In this document: piece after piece, positions 16,007-23,470 of the stretch | Layout: every line of letters begins with the position of its first letter | Position numbering within the stretch: the first letter of the stretch is position 1 | Assembly (NCBI RefSeq): GCF_029960785.1 | Contig: NZ_JASBQE010000001.1 | Coordinates: forward strand, 124,001-188,000 | Direction of reading: 5' to 3' | DNA length: 64,000 bases | DNA from: Polyangium sp. 15x6 | GTDB lineage: Bacteria; Myxococcota_A; Polyangia; Polyangiales; Polyangiaceae | Notes under the pieces: generated by a model | Told to the model about the DNA's origin: nothing | Databases searched by the model: none | The model's input: only the letters and a program-made list of their open reading frames with translations | Program-made: the position numbers and the translations under genes

Positions 16007-16732
16007 TTACGGTGCGTCGCCGCCGGCTCCGCCGCCGTGGGTTGCTTTCCACTCCCTCTCCCTCTTCGACGGCATTTCTTGGGTCATCTCCGCGAGCGCG
16101 CGCATGCTCTCTCCGAGGGAGTCCCGGACGGGCATCTCGACGGCAAAGTCCTCGGCCCCTGCTTCGGCGACGCGCCGCCATTTTTCATCGACCGGCTGGC
16201 CCACGTTCTCCGAAAGCTCGACGAGCCGGGGCAAGTAATAGGGAATGGCGGATGCATATCTCGGATCCTGATGGCTGAACGCCGCCTCGAAAGCCGCCAG
16301 GGCCTCCCGGTGCCTCCCGAGTGCTTGCAAGCTGAGCGCCTTTGCGCTGCCGTTCGACCATCGATACGTGACGTTCTCGCATCCGAGCTGCGCCGCGACA
16401 TCCGCGGCTTGCAGCGCTTCCTCGTACCTGCCGGCTTCGTGGAGGATGAACTCGCGCTCCGACGCGGCGCTTCGGGCCAGCCAACCATCGTGATCACGAG
16501 AGCGATTCATTTGCTCGAACGCATCCAGGCATGCAAGCGCTTCGTCGTAACGCTCGTCGTTCATCAATTTATCGATGTCGAGGCATTTGTATTCAAATGC
16601 CTCTTGCACCTCCAGCCGGTCGAGGCAGGTAGCGCACACGCAATCCGTGCGCCCTGCACACGTGTAGGACTGTGTCGCCTCCCGCTTCCTGCAGAACGAG
16701 CAAAGCTGAGGATTCTCACTGGGAGACTGCAT
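16007..16732 (-). CDS. Zinc-ribbon plus TPR-like hypothetical protein
   Basis: A 241-aa cytoplasmic-looking protein. The first 40 residues hold four Cys in the pattern CSFCRKREATQSYTC...CVCATC, like the small zinc finger at the N-terminus of ClpX and related proteins. The rest is helical and TPR-like (YDEALACLDAFEQMNR, GRYEEALQAADVAAQLG, GRHREALAAFEAAFSHQD). The tail is Gly/Ala-rich. No catalytic motif is visible. It could be a protein-interaction adaptor; this is inferred from the domains only. Confidence 0.7.
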   Translation of the reverse strand: MQSPSENPQLCSFCRKREATQSYTCAGRTDCVCATCLDRLEVQEAFEYKCLDIDKLMNDERYDEALACLDAFEQMNRSRDHDGWLARSAASEREFILHEAGRYEEALQAADVAAQLGCENVTYRWSNGSAKALSLQALGRHREALAAFEAAFSHQDPRYASAIPYYLPRLVELSENVGQPVDEKWRRVAEAGAEDFAVEMPVRDSLGESMRALAEMTQEMPSKREREWKATHGGGAGGDAP

Positions 16733-16772
16733 GACGCTTCACTCCTGGACAGAGTTCACCACCGCATGCGGC

Positions 16773-17538
16773 TCAGTTGGGGCGATGGCCAGGGCGCGGA
16801 CACCTCTCCGCAGGCCAAACGCTTTCCCGCAAGCACTCGCGCAAACAGCCTCGGCAATCCTTCCTCTCTCCATAAATTTTCTTGTTATCCTCGGGTTGCC
16901 CCGGATTCTCTAGACACTCCTCCTGAAGTTCATAGCATCGCCTCTCCACCGCGCGCCGCCGACCGGCCGCCTCGACCGCCTCCTCCGCGACATGCACCGT
17001 GACGGCCACGGACGATCGTCACCCCGGCGGCGACGATCAAGATCGGAACCAGGTTCACGGCGGCGCCGGCCGCCGCGGCCGCGGGGTGGCCCACGGGAGC
17101 CCGTCCGTCCGTGGAGACGCTGCCGCCGTAGACCGGCCCCGAGGAACGCAGCGAGGTGACGACCCCAGGCAACGACATGCCGTGGAGCGCATCCTCCATG
17201 CAGGACACGATCTCCCGGTCGTTGATCAACGACTCCCTGACCTTGACCTTGTCGACCTGACCGTCCGCCGCCAGGTCGACGTCGAACATGATGGCGTAGT
17301 GCGTATCCGTCAGCCGCGCCGCGCCATGCTCGGCGCAGTCCTCGAGCTGCGCGACAGTCGCCGCAGGGACCGACGGGCCATCGTGCGAACCGTGATGGCT
17401 GGGCCGCGGGTTCCCCATAGGGCTGCTCCCACAGCCGAGCGGTGTGAAGACAAAGCCCAACCCGAGGGCGAGCCCCAGGCATTTGGTCACTTCATTGATC
17501 TTGCCAACGGTTCTGATCCCTCGCTCTGCCCGTCCCAT
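16773..17538 (-). pseudogene. Exported Cys-rich protein gene split by an apparent +1 frameshift
   Basis: Two overlapping frames on the minus strand read as one protein. The upstream frame (17538 down to about 17015) encodes an exported start (VTKCLGLALGLGFVFTPLGC), a domain with Cys pairs (LEDCAEHGAARLTDTHYAIMFDVDLAADGQVDKVKVRES...VSCMEDALHG) and the first half of a membrane helix (NLVPILIVAAGVTIV). It then continues out of phase to a stop at 16930. The second frame (17009 to 16773) supplies the other half (VAVTVHVAEEAVEAAGRR) and a Cys-rich tail (RRCYELQEECLENPG...CRGCLRECLRESVWPAERCP). Removing one C from ATCGTCCGTGGCC near 17014 joins them into an uninterrupted helix and tail. This is a sequencing error, a pseudogene or programmed shifting. 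The start is uncertain. Confidence 0.7.
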
Positions 17539-17598
17539 GCGGCCCCACCCCCAGATCTCCGGGAACTTCTCGCCCCGTCCGGTTACTCTACCCGCTGG

Positions 17599-19530
17599 AT
17601 GTCCCGCCGCGCCCTCTGCACCGTGATCCTCTCGGTCCTCGGGCACGCGCTTTTCCTCCGCTACGGCGCCCCGCGCGCGCCCGAGGCGCCCCGGACGATC
17701 GCCGCGTCGCATGCGACCTCGCCCCTCACCTCCATCGCCGACGCCCTCGCGCGGAAAGAGCGCACGCAGGAGGCCCGGCGAAAGCTCGTCGAGTCCGCCA
17801 GGAGCGACCGCAAGAAGGGACGCCTCGCGCTCGGCCGATTCCTCCTCGAAGCAAATCGCATCGACGCCGAAGAGGCCGGCGAGGAGCTCGACGTGGCCGA
17901 GGCCCTCATCCGGTACGAAGATCGGCTCTCCCGATTGCGTCAAGCCCTCCGCGAGGGGGACCCCGTCACGCTCGCCGTGCCCTGGGCCTTCGAGGACATC
18001 AAATACTACGGACAACCGGGCGGACGCATGGCCGATGCGCTCCTCGACGGCGGTGGGTCCTGCGAGCAAGTCGCGCAGCTCGTCGTCGCCGCCGTGTTCG
18101 ACGCGGGCAGGCGCGCGGAGGTCGCCTTGCGCTTTTATGGAAAGCCCATGGCCGACGGCGTCGCGCACCTCGCGCCCATTGCGATCCATGGCAAAGAGGA
18201 GCACGACCTCATGGCCGGCACGCCCGCGACCCCGGGCGGCAGCCGCGTCCCGCCCGACGAGCTCGTCGAGGTCTACGCCCGCGTGCACGGCCTCGCGCCA
18301 CCCATTCCCGTCGCTCCCGGCGGGGGCGGGGGCGCCGGCAAAGAGGCGGCCCCACCTGCATCCGCCGATCCCGCCGATCCCGCCCCCTCGCGCCCCTCCC
18401 TCTCCGCCGGGTTTCCGCCGAATGCCGACGTCTACCCCGGCACGCTCCCGCTTTATGCCGTACGCGCCGTGAAACAACCGGGCGAGCCGGGCGATGTCCT
18501 CGAAGATCCGAGCTTCGCCGCCGAGGGGGCGCGCCATTGCGCCTATTTCCTCCGGATGGCCTCGCTCAGCCCGCCGACGATCGAGGTCGAGCAGGGCGTC
18601 GCGCTCGAACCCTATCCCACGCCGAGGCCCCAGCGCCTCGAACGCGAGGCGTTTCTCCTGCGCGTGGCCCAGGACCTCGCGAAGAGCCCGCAGGCCGACG
18701 AAGCGGATCGGCTCATGAGCCTCTCGTGCCTCGCCGCGCTCGGAGAGGTCGCCGGGACCGATTTCACCCTCGCGGGCGAGCGACGCCTCGCCAATGCCGC
18801 CGTCGCCACGGGCAAACAGGCCCGGGAGGCGGGCGAAAAGGCGCTCGCCGCGATACGCTGGTCGAGCGAGGAAGGCGCGCGGGTCGCGAGGCGCATCGAG
18901 ACCGAATATGCGGGCCGGAGCTGGATCCTCCTCTTCTTGAAGGGCGGCGGCGACGTGGTCCTCGACCTCACGCTGCGCTCGCCGCGGGAGAGCTGGGGGC
19001 GCGTGAATGCGCTCGGCGCGCTCGTGCTTTTCCCCGAAACCCGCGCCCGCGCCATCGAGGCCACGACGACGCTGTCGCTGCGTGACCAGGTCGACGTGAT
19101 GCACGAGGTCTTTCACGCGCACGACCACCTGCGGCCCTGGGCCACGAATTTCGACCTCGAAGCCCCGCCGAATGCCTCTTCCGCCGTGCTGCAATTCGTC
19201 CGGGCCTATCGCGTGTTCCGCGGCGTCGCATTTCGCCTCTGGGAGGGGCAACGCGAGGCGGGCGAGACGCTCGCCGCATTGAGCGAGGAGGCGCGCGCGG
19301 CGGGCCTCGACCGGGCCTGGGAGGCGGCGATGATCGATTACCACGCGCGCAACGTGCTCGGCCTCTACGCCCAGCGATCCTCGGGCTTCGAGGTCGTGGC
19401 GGCGCTCGTCGGCGCGACGCGGGGCAATCCGGATCCGTCGCTGGATCCGCTCCGCAAGCAGCTCGCCTACATCGAGGCCGAAGGCCGGCTCGACGCGCGC
19501 ACGCTGGCGGATGCGTTTCGGATGCGGTGA
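17599..19530 (+). CDS. Large hypothetical protein with possible transglutaminase-like segment
   Basis: A 643-aa protein I do not recognise. The start is ATG giving MSRRALCTVILSVLGHALFLRYG, a probable signal anchor; the frame upstream overlaps the divergent split gene. Residues about 145-205 contain GGGSCEQVAQLVVAAVFDAG and, some 25 residues later, GVAHLAPIAIHGKEEHDLM. A Cys then a His in this spacing recalls the transglutaminase/papain-like fold, but this is only a pattern match. A Gly/Ala/Pro linker (about 235-270) separates it from a long C-terminal helical region with HEVFHAHDHLRPWATNFDLE. The stop is one base from the convergent LEA14-like gene. Confidence 0.7.
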   Translation: MSRRALCTVILSVLGHALFLRYGAPRAPEAPRTIAASHATSPLTSIADALARKERTQEARRKLVESARSDRKKGRLALGRFLLEANRIDAEEAGEELDVAEALIRYEDRLSRLRQALREGDPVTLAVPWAFEDIKYYGQPGGRMADALLDGGGSCEQVAQLVVAAVFDAGRRAEVALRFYGKPMADGVAHLAPIAIHGKEEHDLMAGTPATPGGSRVPPDELVEVYARVHGLAPPIPVAPGGGGGAGKEAAPPASADPADPAPSRPSLSAGFPPNADVYPGTLPLYAVRAVKQPGEPGDVLEDPSFAAEGARHCAYFLRMASLSPPTIEVEQGVALEPYPTPRPQRLEREAFLLRVAQDLAKSPQADEADRLMSLSCLAALGEVAGTDFTLAGERRLANAAVATGKQAREAGEKALAAIRWSSEEGARVARRIETEYAGRSWILLFLKGGGDVVLDLTLRSPRESWGRVNALGALVLFPETRARAIEATTTLSLRDQVDVMHEVFHAHDHLRPWATNFDLEAPPNASSAVLQFVRAYRVFRGVAFRLWEGQREAGETLAALSEEARAAGLDRAWEAAMIDYHARNVLGLYAQRSSGFEVVAALVGATRGNPDPSLDPLRKQLAYIEAEGRLDARTLADAFRMR

Positions 19531-19531
19531 T

Positions 19532-20023
19532 TCAAAACGAAATCCCCGCCGCCCCCAGCAAATCCTCCCGCCCGAGCGCCCCCGCCTCGTCGATCGGATA
19601 ATTGTCCTTCTCCACCCCGAGCGCCCGCACGGCCGTCACATCCGCGCTCCCTTTCACCGTATACCGCAACGTCGGCGACCTCCGCGCCTCGTCGACCACG
19701 CCGGGCACCAGCGTGAAAGGGATCGCCACCGGCACGCGCACGATCGTCGATTGGCCCGCGGCGAGCCACTGGTTCGGGCTGTAATCGATCGACGGCAGCG
19801 CGTACCTCTCCGCGAACGTCACCGTCACGCGCACATTGCGGATCTCGATGTCGAACGAGTTCGGGTTGTCGACGGTCAGGTACACGTCGAGCCCGACGCC
19901 CCGCAACGACGCCGAGCGCAGCTCGGCATGGTGCAGCCGCAACGTCGGTTTTTCCGCGGCGCAACCCGCGGCGCCGAGGCCGAGGGCCGTGACGAGGAGC
20001 AGGTGCGTGGGGAGCTTCGTCAT
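19532..20023 (-). CDS. LEA14/WHy-domain lipoprotein
   Basis: A 163-aa lipoprotein: MTKLPTHLLLVTALGLGAAGC ends in lipobox AAGC. The mature part has the LEA14-like (water stress and hypersensitive response) beta-sandwich pattern: LRLHHAELRSASLRGVGLDVYLTVDNPNSFDIEIRNVRVTVTFAERY, including the typical VDNPNSFDI motif, then GQSTIVRVPVAIPFTLVP. Bacterial members are small envelope lipoproteins of unclear function, loosely linked to stress. It lies 28 bp downstream of the membrane gene ending at 20052 and may be co-transcribed with it. Confidence 0.82.
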   Translation of the reverse strand: MTKLPTHLLLVTALGLGAAGCAAEKPTLRLHHAELRSASLRGVGLDVYLTVDNPNSFDIEIRNVRVTVTFAERYALPSIDYSPNQWLAAGQSTIVRVPVAIPFTLVPGVVDEARRSPTLRYTVKGSADVTAVRALGVEKDNYPIDEAGALGREDLLGAAGISF

Positions 20024-20051
20024 CGTTTGCCGGGACCAGGATAGATCAGGT

Positions 20052-21356
20052 TCACGGCTCCAGGCGGAAAAAAGCTCCCTCGCTCGCCGCGCGCGCCACG
20101 TCGCCCCAGGTCGCGTGGCTCGAAAGGGGTGCGCCGTTCGGGGCCATCCGCAGCTTGCTTTGGCAGCAGCGACGCCGCAGCTCGACCTCTCCGAGCGTCG
20201 CCGTCGCGACGCTTCGCTCGGGGTGGGCTTCGAGGATTGCGACGTGCCCGCGGTAATCGTTCTGCACGGCCGAGATGACGGGCAATACGCGCGTCATCGG
20301 CGTCTCCGCGGCCGCCGCGACCACCACGAGCGGATCCACGAGCTCCTTTTGCTGGACCATCGCGAACAGCTTTCGTTTGTTCTCCAGGACCACCAGGAGC
20401 TCCGCGACATCCGCCACGCGCAGGCCGTCGATCCAGATCCCTTCTGCGTCGATCGCCACCTCCGGTGCGTCGTCGGTCCCGTCACACCGCCCGGCAGGGG
20501 GAAGCGAGGTGGCCGCGGGGCTCCTCCCTTCGGAGCAATATACACCGTCCTTCGTCGGAAGCGGCAGCGGATGGCGTGCATCGTGGGCCATTCCCCGCGC
20601 TCCGGCCCATCCCGCGAGCCCGAATGCGAACACCGCGGCGCCGAGGGACAACGTCCCTTCGGGGTCGCGCGCCGGGGCCTTTTCGTTGCGTCGCGAAACG
20701 GCGACGAGGAGCCCGCTGCCGAGCGTCGCCAGCGCCAGGATCACCACGCGGGCGATCGACGATACGCCTCGCCCCTCCTGCTGCAAATCGAGAATGCATT
20801 TGTCCCGATCCTCGGTCGTGCCGCAGAACAACCCGATGCGCACGTGCGTCGTATCGAAGTGGTGCTTGATGCCCACGCCCGTCACGAGGCCGAGCGCGCA
20901 GGCAAGGGCCCCCGCGACGGCGAAGGGCCGCAGCCCGCCCGCGCGTCGCGCGAGGACGGCGAGGGCCACGCCCGAAAACCCCGCAATCGGCACGAGCGCG
21001 AGGCCGAGGACGAGCCAGGCCGCGTGGATATCCTCGAAAGCCTTCCCCCACGCCCATCCTACCTTTCCCAAGGGGATCGTCGGCTCGACCGGGAGGATCA
21101 AGGCGTGCGCCTCCGTGAGGACGCGCGACGTGGCGAAGGCGCCGAGCGCGAACGTGCCGAAGGTGAGGAGCCCGAGCACCCGCGTGGCCCTCGTGGCGCC
21201 GCTCCGCCACGCGAAGAGCGCCGCGACGACGAACGCGAGCGAGGCGAGCACCGAGGCGCAGAGCGCGAAGAATGCGACCGGGCCGAAGGGCCTCGCGTCG
21301 AGGAGCTGCTCCACATCCCACGGCGAGATGTCCAGCAACGCTATCCAAAGGGCCAT
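20052..21356 (-). CDS. Multi-spanning membrane protein with soluble C-terminal domain (ExbD-like pattern)
   Basis: A 434-aa protein. The N-terminal half has about six membrane helices (MALWIALLDIS, PVAFFALCASVLASLAFVVAALFAW, VLGLLTFGTFALGAFAT, WLVLGLALVPIAGFSGVALAV, PFAVAGALACALGLVTG, IARVVILALATLGSGLLVAV). The C-terminal 150 residues are soluble and patterned like the periplasmic ExbD/TolR domain (VAIDAEGIWIDGLRVADVAELLVVLENKRK...VVVAAAAETPMTRVLPVISAVQNDYRGHVAIL). ExbD itself has a single N-terminal helix, so this would be a divergent relative or a chance likeness. The start is chosen by the TGATG overlap with the 38-aa gene upstream, implying translational coupling. Confidence 0.75.
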   Translation of the reverse strand: MALWIALLDISPWDVEQLLDARPFGPVAFFALCASVLASLAFVVAALFAWRSGATRATRVLGLLTFGTFALGAFATSRVLTEAHALILPVEPTIPLGKVGWAWGKAFEDIHAAWLVLGLALVPIAGFSGVALAVLARRAGGLRPFAVAGALACALGLVTGVGIKHHFDTTHVRIGLFCGTTEDRDKCILDLQQEGRGVSSIARVVILALATLGSGLLVAVSRRNEKAPARDPEGTLSLGAAVFAFGLAGWAGARGMAHDARHPLPLPTKDGVYCSEGRSPAATSLPPAGRCDGTDDAPEVAIDAEGIWIDGLRVADVAELLVVLENKRKLFAMVQQKELVDPLVVVAAAAETPMTRVLPVISAVQNDYRGHVAILEAHPERSVATATLGEVELRRRCCQSKLRMAPNGAPLSSHATWGDVARAASEGAFFRLEP

Positions 21357-21472
21357 CAGCGCCACCCGAAGGAGGCCCAGAGCGCCTCGTAATCGGCGGC
21401 GTCGAGCACGGCGAGGCACGCAAGGGCCACGCCCCAGAGGGCGAGCAGAGCGGGAGCGAGGTCGCGTTTCAT
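21356..21472 (-). CDS. 38-aa membrane peptide coupled to the downstream membrane protein
   Basis: A short frame encoding MKRDLAPALLALWGVALACL and a further 18 residues: a single hydrophobic helix with a basic N-terminus. Its TGA overlaps the ATG of the next gene (TGATG). It is below the usual length cut for gene calling. Support is the coupling geometry and the membrane character; no strong ribosome site is visible, so this is a moderate call. Confidence 0.5.
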   Translation of the reverse strand: MKRDLAPALLALWGVALACLAVLDAADYEALWASFGWR

Positions 21473-21609
21473 GGGCAGGATGGACCCGGGGCGCCGGGAT
21501 GGATTGGGCCGGCCCCTTGCGGTCAGGGTAGCCGATGTCCGGGATCGTGTCCGGGCGCTTCGGTGGGGGTCTCCGTCAAACTGCCCAAAAAAGAGAACAG
21601 GAGACACCG

Positions 21610-22170
21610 ATGACTTCCCCCAGCCATTACCTCGTCATCGACCTCGAAGCGACGTGCTCCGAGGACGGATCGATCCCGCGCGAGGAGACCGAGATCATCG
21701 AGATCGGCGCCGTGCTCGTCGAGGCCGCGACGCTCACGAGCGTACGCGAGATGCAGACCTTCGTGCGGCCGATCCGCCACCCGCGCCTCACGCCGTTCTG
21801 CACGAAGCTCACCACCATCACGCAGGCCGACGTCGACGCCGCGCCGCGTTTCCCCGCCGCGATGGCGAAGCTGCGCGACTTCCTCGGCCGCGACGCCGCG
21901 CTCTTCTGCTCGTGGGGCAACTACGACCGCAATCAGCTCGAGCGCGACGCGCGTCGCCACGGCATTCGCCTCCCGCTCGGCAAGGATCACTGGAACCTCA
22001 AGGCCGCCTTCGCGCGAAGACACAACGACGGCCGCGAGATTGGCGTCGGCCAGGCGCTCCGCAAGCTCGGTTCATCGTTTCAGGGTACGCACCACCGCGG
22101 CATCGACGACGCGCGAAACATCGCGCGGATCCTGCCGTACGTGCTCCGGGACGCAAAAGAACGCGCTTGA
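21610..22170 (+). CDS. DEDDh 3'-5' exonuclease (ERI1/KapD-like)
   Basis: A 186-aa single-domain exonuclease. The start ATG follows AGGAG. The ExoI motif is LVIDLEATC (Asp11, Glu13), ExoII includes WGNYDRNQLE, and ExoIII is THHRGIDDARNIARI with the catalytic His and Asp. DLEATC and HRGIDDARN are typical of the ERI1-like branch, which in eukaryotes trims small RNA and 5.8S rRNA and in bacteria includes KapD-type proteins. It probably acts in the cytoplasm on RNA or DNA 3' ends; the substrate is not fixed by the sequence. A 42-bp gap separates it from the monooxygenase gene downstream. Confidence 0.88.
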   Translation: MTSPSHYLVIDLEATCSEDGSIPREETEIIEIGAVLVEAATLTSVREMQTFVRPIRHPRLTPFCTKLTTITQADVDAAPRFPAAMAKLRDFLGRDAALFCSWGNYDRNQLERDARRHGIRLPLGKDHWNLKAAFARRHNDGREIGVGQALRKLGSSFQGTHHRGIDDARNIARILPYVLRDAKERA

Positions 22171-22212
22171 CACGCACCGCGCCATGGCATCCTCTTTCAT
22201 GCTGCGCGCGGC

Positions 22213-23469
22213 ATGAAACCCATCGACGTCGGCATCATCGGCTGCGGCACCGCGGGGAGCGCCGCGGCCCTTCTTCTCTCGCGGGCGGGGCATCGGGTCA
22301 CGGTCTACGAGCGCGTGGTCGAGCCGGGCCCCGTCGGCGCGGGCGTCATGCTCCAGCCCACGGGGCAAGCCGTGCTCGGCGTCCTCGGCCTGCGCGAAGC
22401 CGTGCTCGCCCGCTGCACGCCCATCACCCGAATGGTCTGCCGCACGACGGACGGACGGCAGCTCTTCGACCTTCGTTATGGCGACGTCCCCGGCAATCAC
22501 GTCGGGTATGGCCTCCACCGCGGCGTGCTCTTCGAACATCTCTTTCGCGCCGTCCGTGCGGCGAACGTGAGCTTGCGCCTCGGCGTGACCGTCGAGAGCC
22601 TGGAGAATGTCGGCAAAGGCCGCGGATTGTATTTCCTCACGCCCGAGGGCGAGCGCCTCGGGCCGCACGCGGTCTGCGTCGTCGCCGACGGCGCGCGCTC
22701 GCAGCTCCGCGACGATACCTGCATTCGCAAGCGCATTCGTCCCTATCCGTGGGGCGCGTTGTGGTTCGTCGGAGAGGACCCGGGCGGCGCGTTCCGGGGC
22801 GAGCTCGCGCAGGTCGTGCGCGGGACCGAGCGCATGGTGGGCCTGTTACCGACGGGATTCGGCCCGGGCGAGGGGCCGGCCACAAACAAGATCAGCCTCT
22901 TTTATAGCCTCCCGGCCGCCGGGCACGACGCGTGGCGCGCCGCCGGGCTCGACGCATGGAAGAGCGAGGTGCGCGCGCTCGCGCCGGCCGCGGAGCCGGT
23001 GCTCGATCAGATCAATGCCGCCGACGAGGTGCTCTTCGCGCGATATCACGACGTCTCGATGTATCCGTGGAACGACGATCGCGTCGTGTACCTCGGCGAC
23101 GCGGCGCACGCGATGAGCCCGCAGCTCGGCCAGGGGGCGAACCTCGCGCTCTGGGACGCGATGGTCCTTGCGGAGGAGCTCGCGGCGCACGAATCCTTGC
23201 CCATCGCGCTCGACGCGTATTCGCGCGCCCGCCGCTCCCACCTCGATTATTACCAGTTCGTCACGCGCTGGCTCACCCCGTTCTTCCAGAGCGACCTCGC
23301 GCCGCTCGGCTGGCTGCGCGATTTCGGGTTTCCTATCGCCACGGCCGTGCCCTTCCTCCGCCGCCTGATGGTGCGCAGCATGTGCGGGATCGCGCAGGGA
23401 ATCGGGATCGAAGCGCCGATCGCGCTGCCGGCGCCCGATCCCCTGCCGCGGCTCGGCGCCGGCGCTTGA
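22213..23469 (+). CDS. FAD-dependent monooxygenase (UbiH/PHBH fold)
   Basis: A 418-aa flavoprotein hydroxylase. The N-terminal Rossmann motif VGIIGCGTAGSAAALLLSRAG (GxGxxG at residues 10-15) is followed by E34 in VTVYERV for FAD ribose binding. The middle has VCVVADGARSQLR (the DG motif), and the C-terminal FAD motif is VVYLGDAAHAMSPQLGQGANLAL. These are the three signatures of group A aromatic-type monooxygenases that use NAD(P)H and oxygen. The substrate cannot be named. No biosynthetic cluster surrounds it; a two-base gap separates its stop from that of the convergent lipoprotein. Confidence 0.87.
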   Translation: MKPIDVGIIGCGTAGSAAALLLSRAGHRVTVYERVVEPGPVGAGVMLQPTGQAVLGVLGLREAVLARCTPITRMVCRTTDGRQLFDLRYGDVPGNHVGYGLHRGVLFEHLFRAVRAANVSLRLGVTVESLENVGKGRGLYFLTPEGERLGPHAVCVVADGARSQLRDDTCIRKRIRPYPWGALWFVGEDPGGAFRGELAQVVRGTERMVGLLPTGFGPGEGPATNKISLFYSLPAAGHDAWRAAGLDAWKSEVRALAPAAEPVLDQINAADEVLFARYHDVSMYPWNDDRVVYLGDAAHAMSPQLGQGANLALWDAMVLAEELAAHESLPIALDAYSRARRSHLDYYQFVTRWLTPFFQSDLAPLGWLRDFGFPIATAVPFLRRLMVRSMCGIAQGIGIEAPIALPAPDPLPRLGAGA

Positions 23470-23470
23470 T

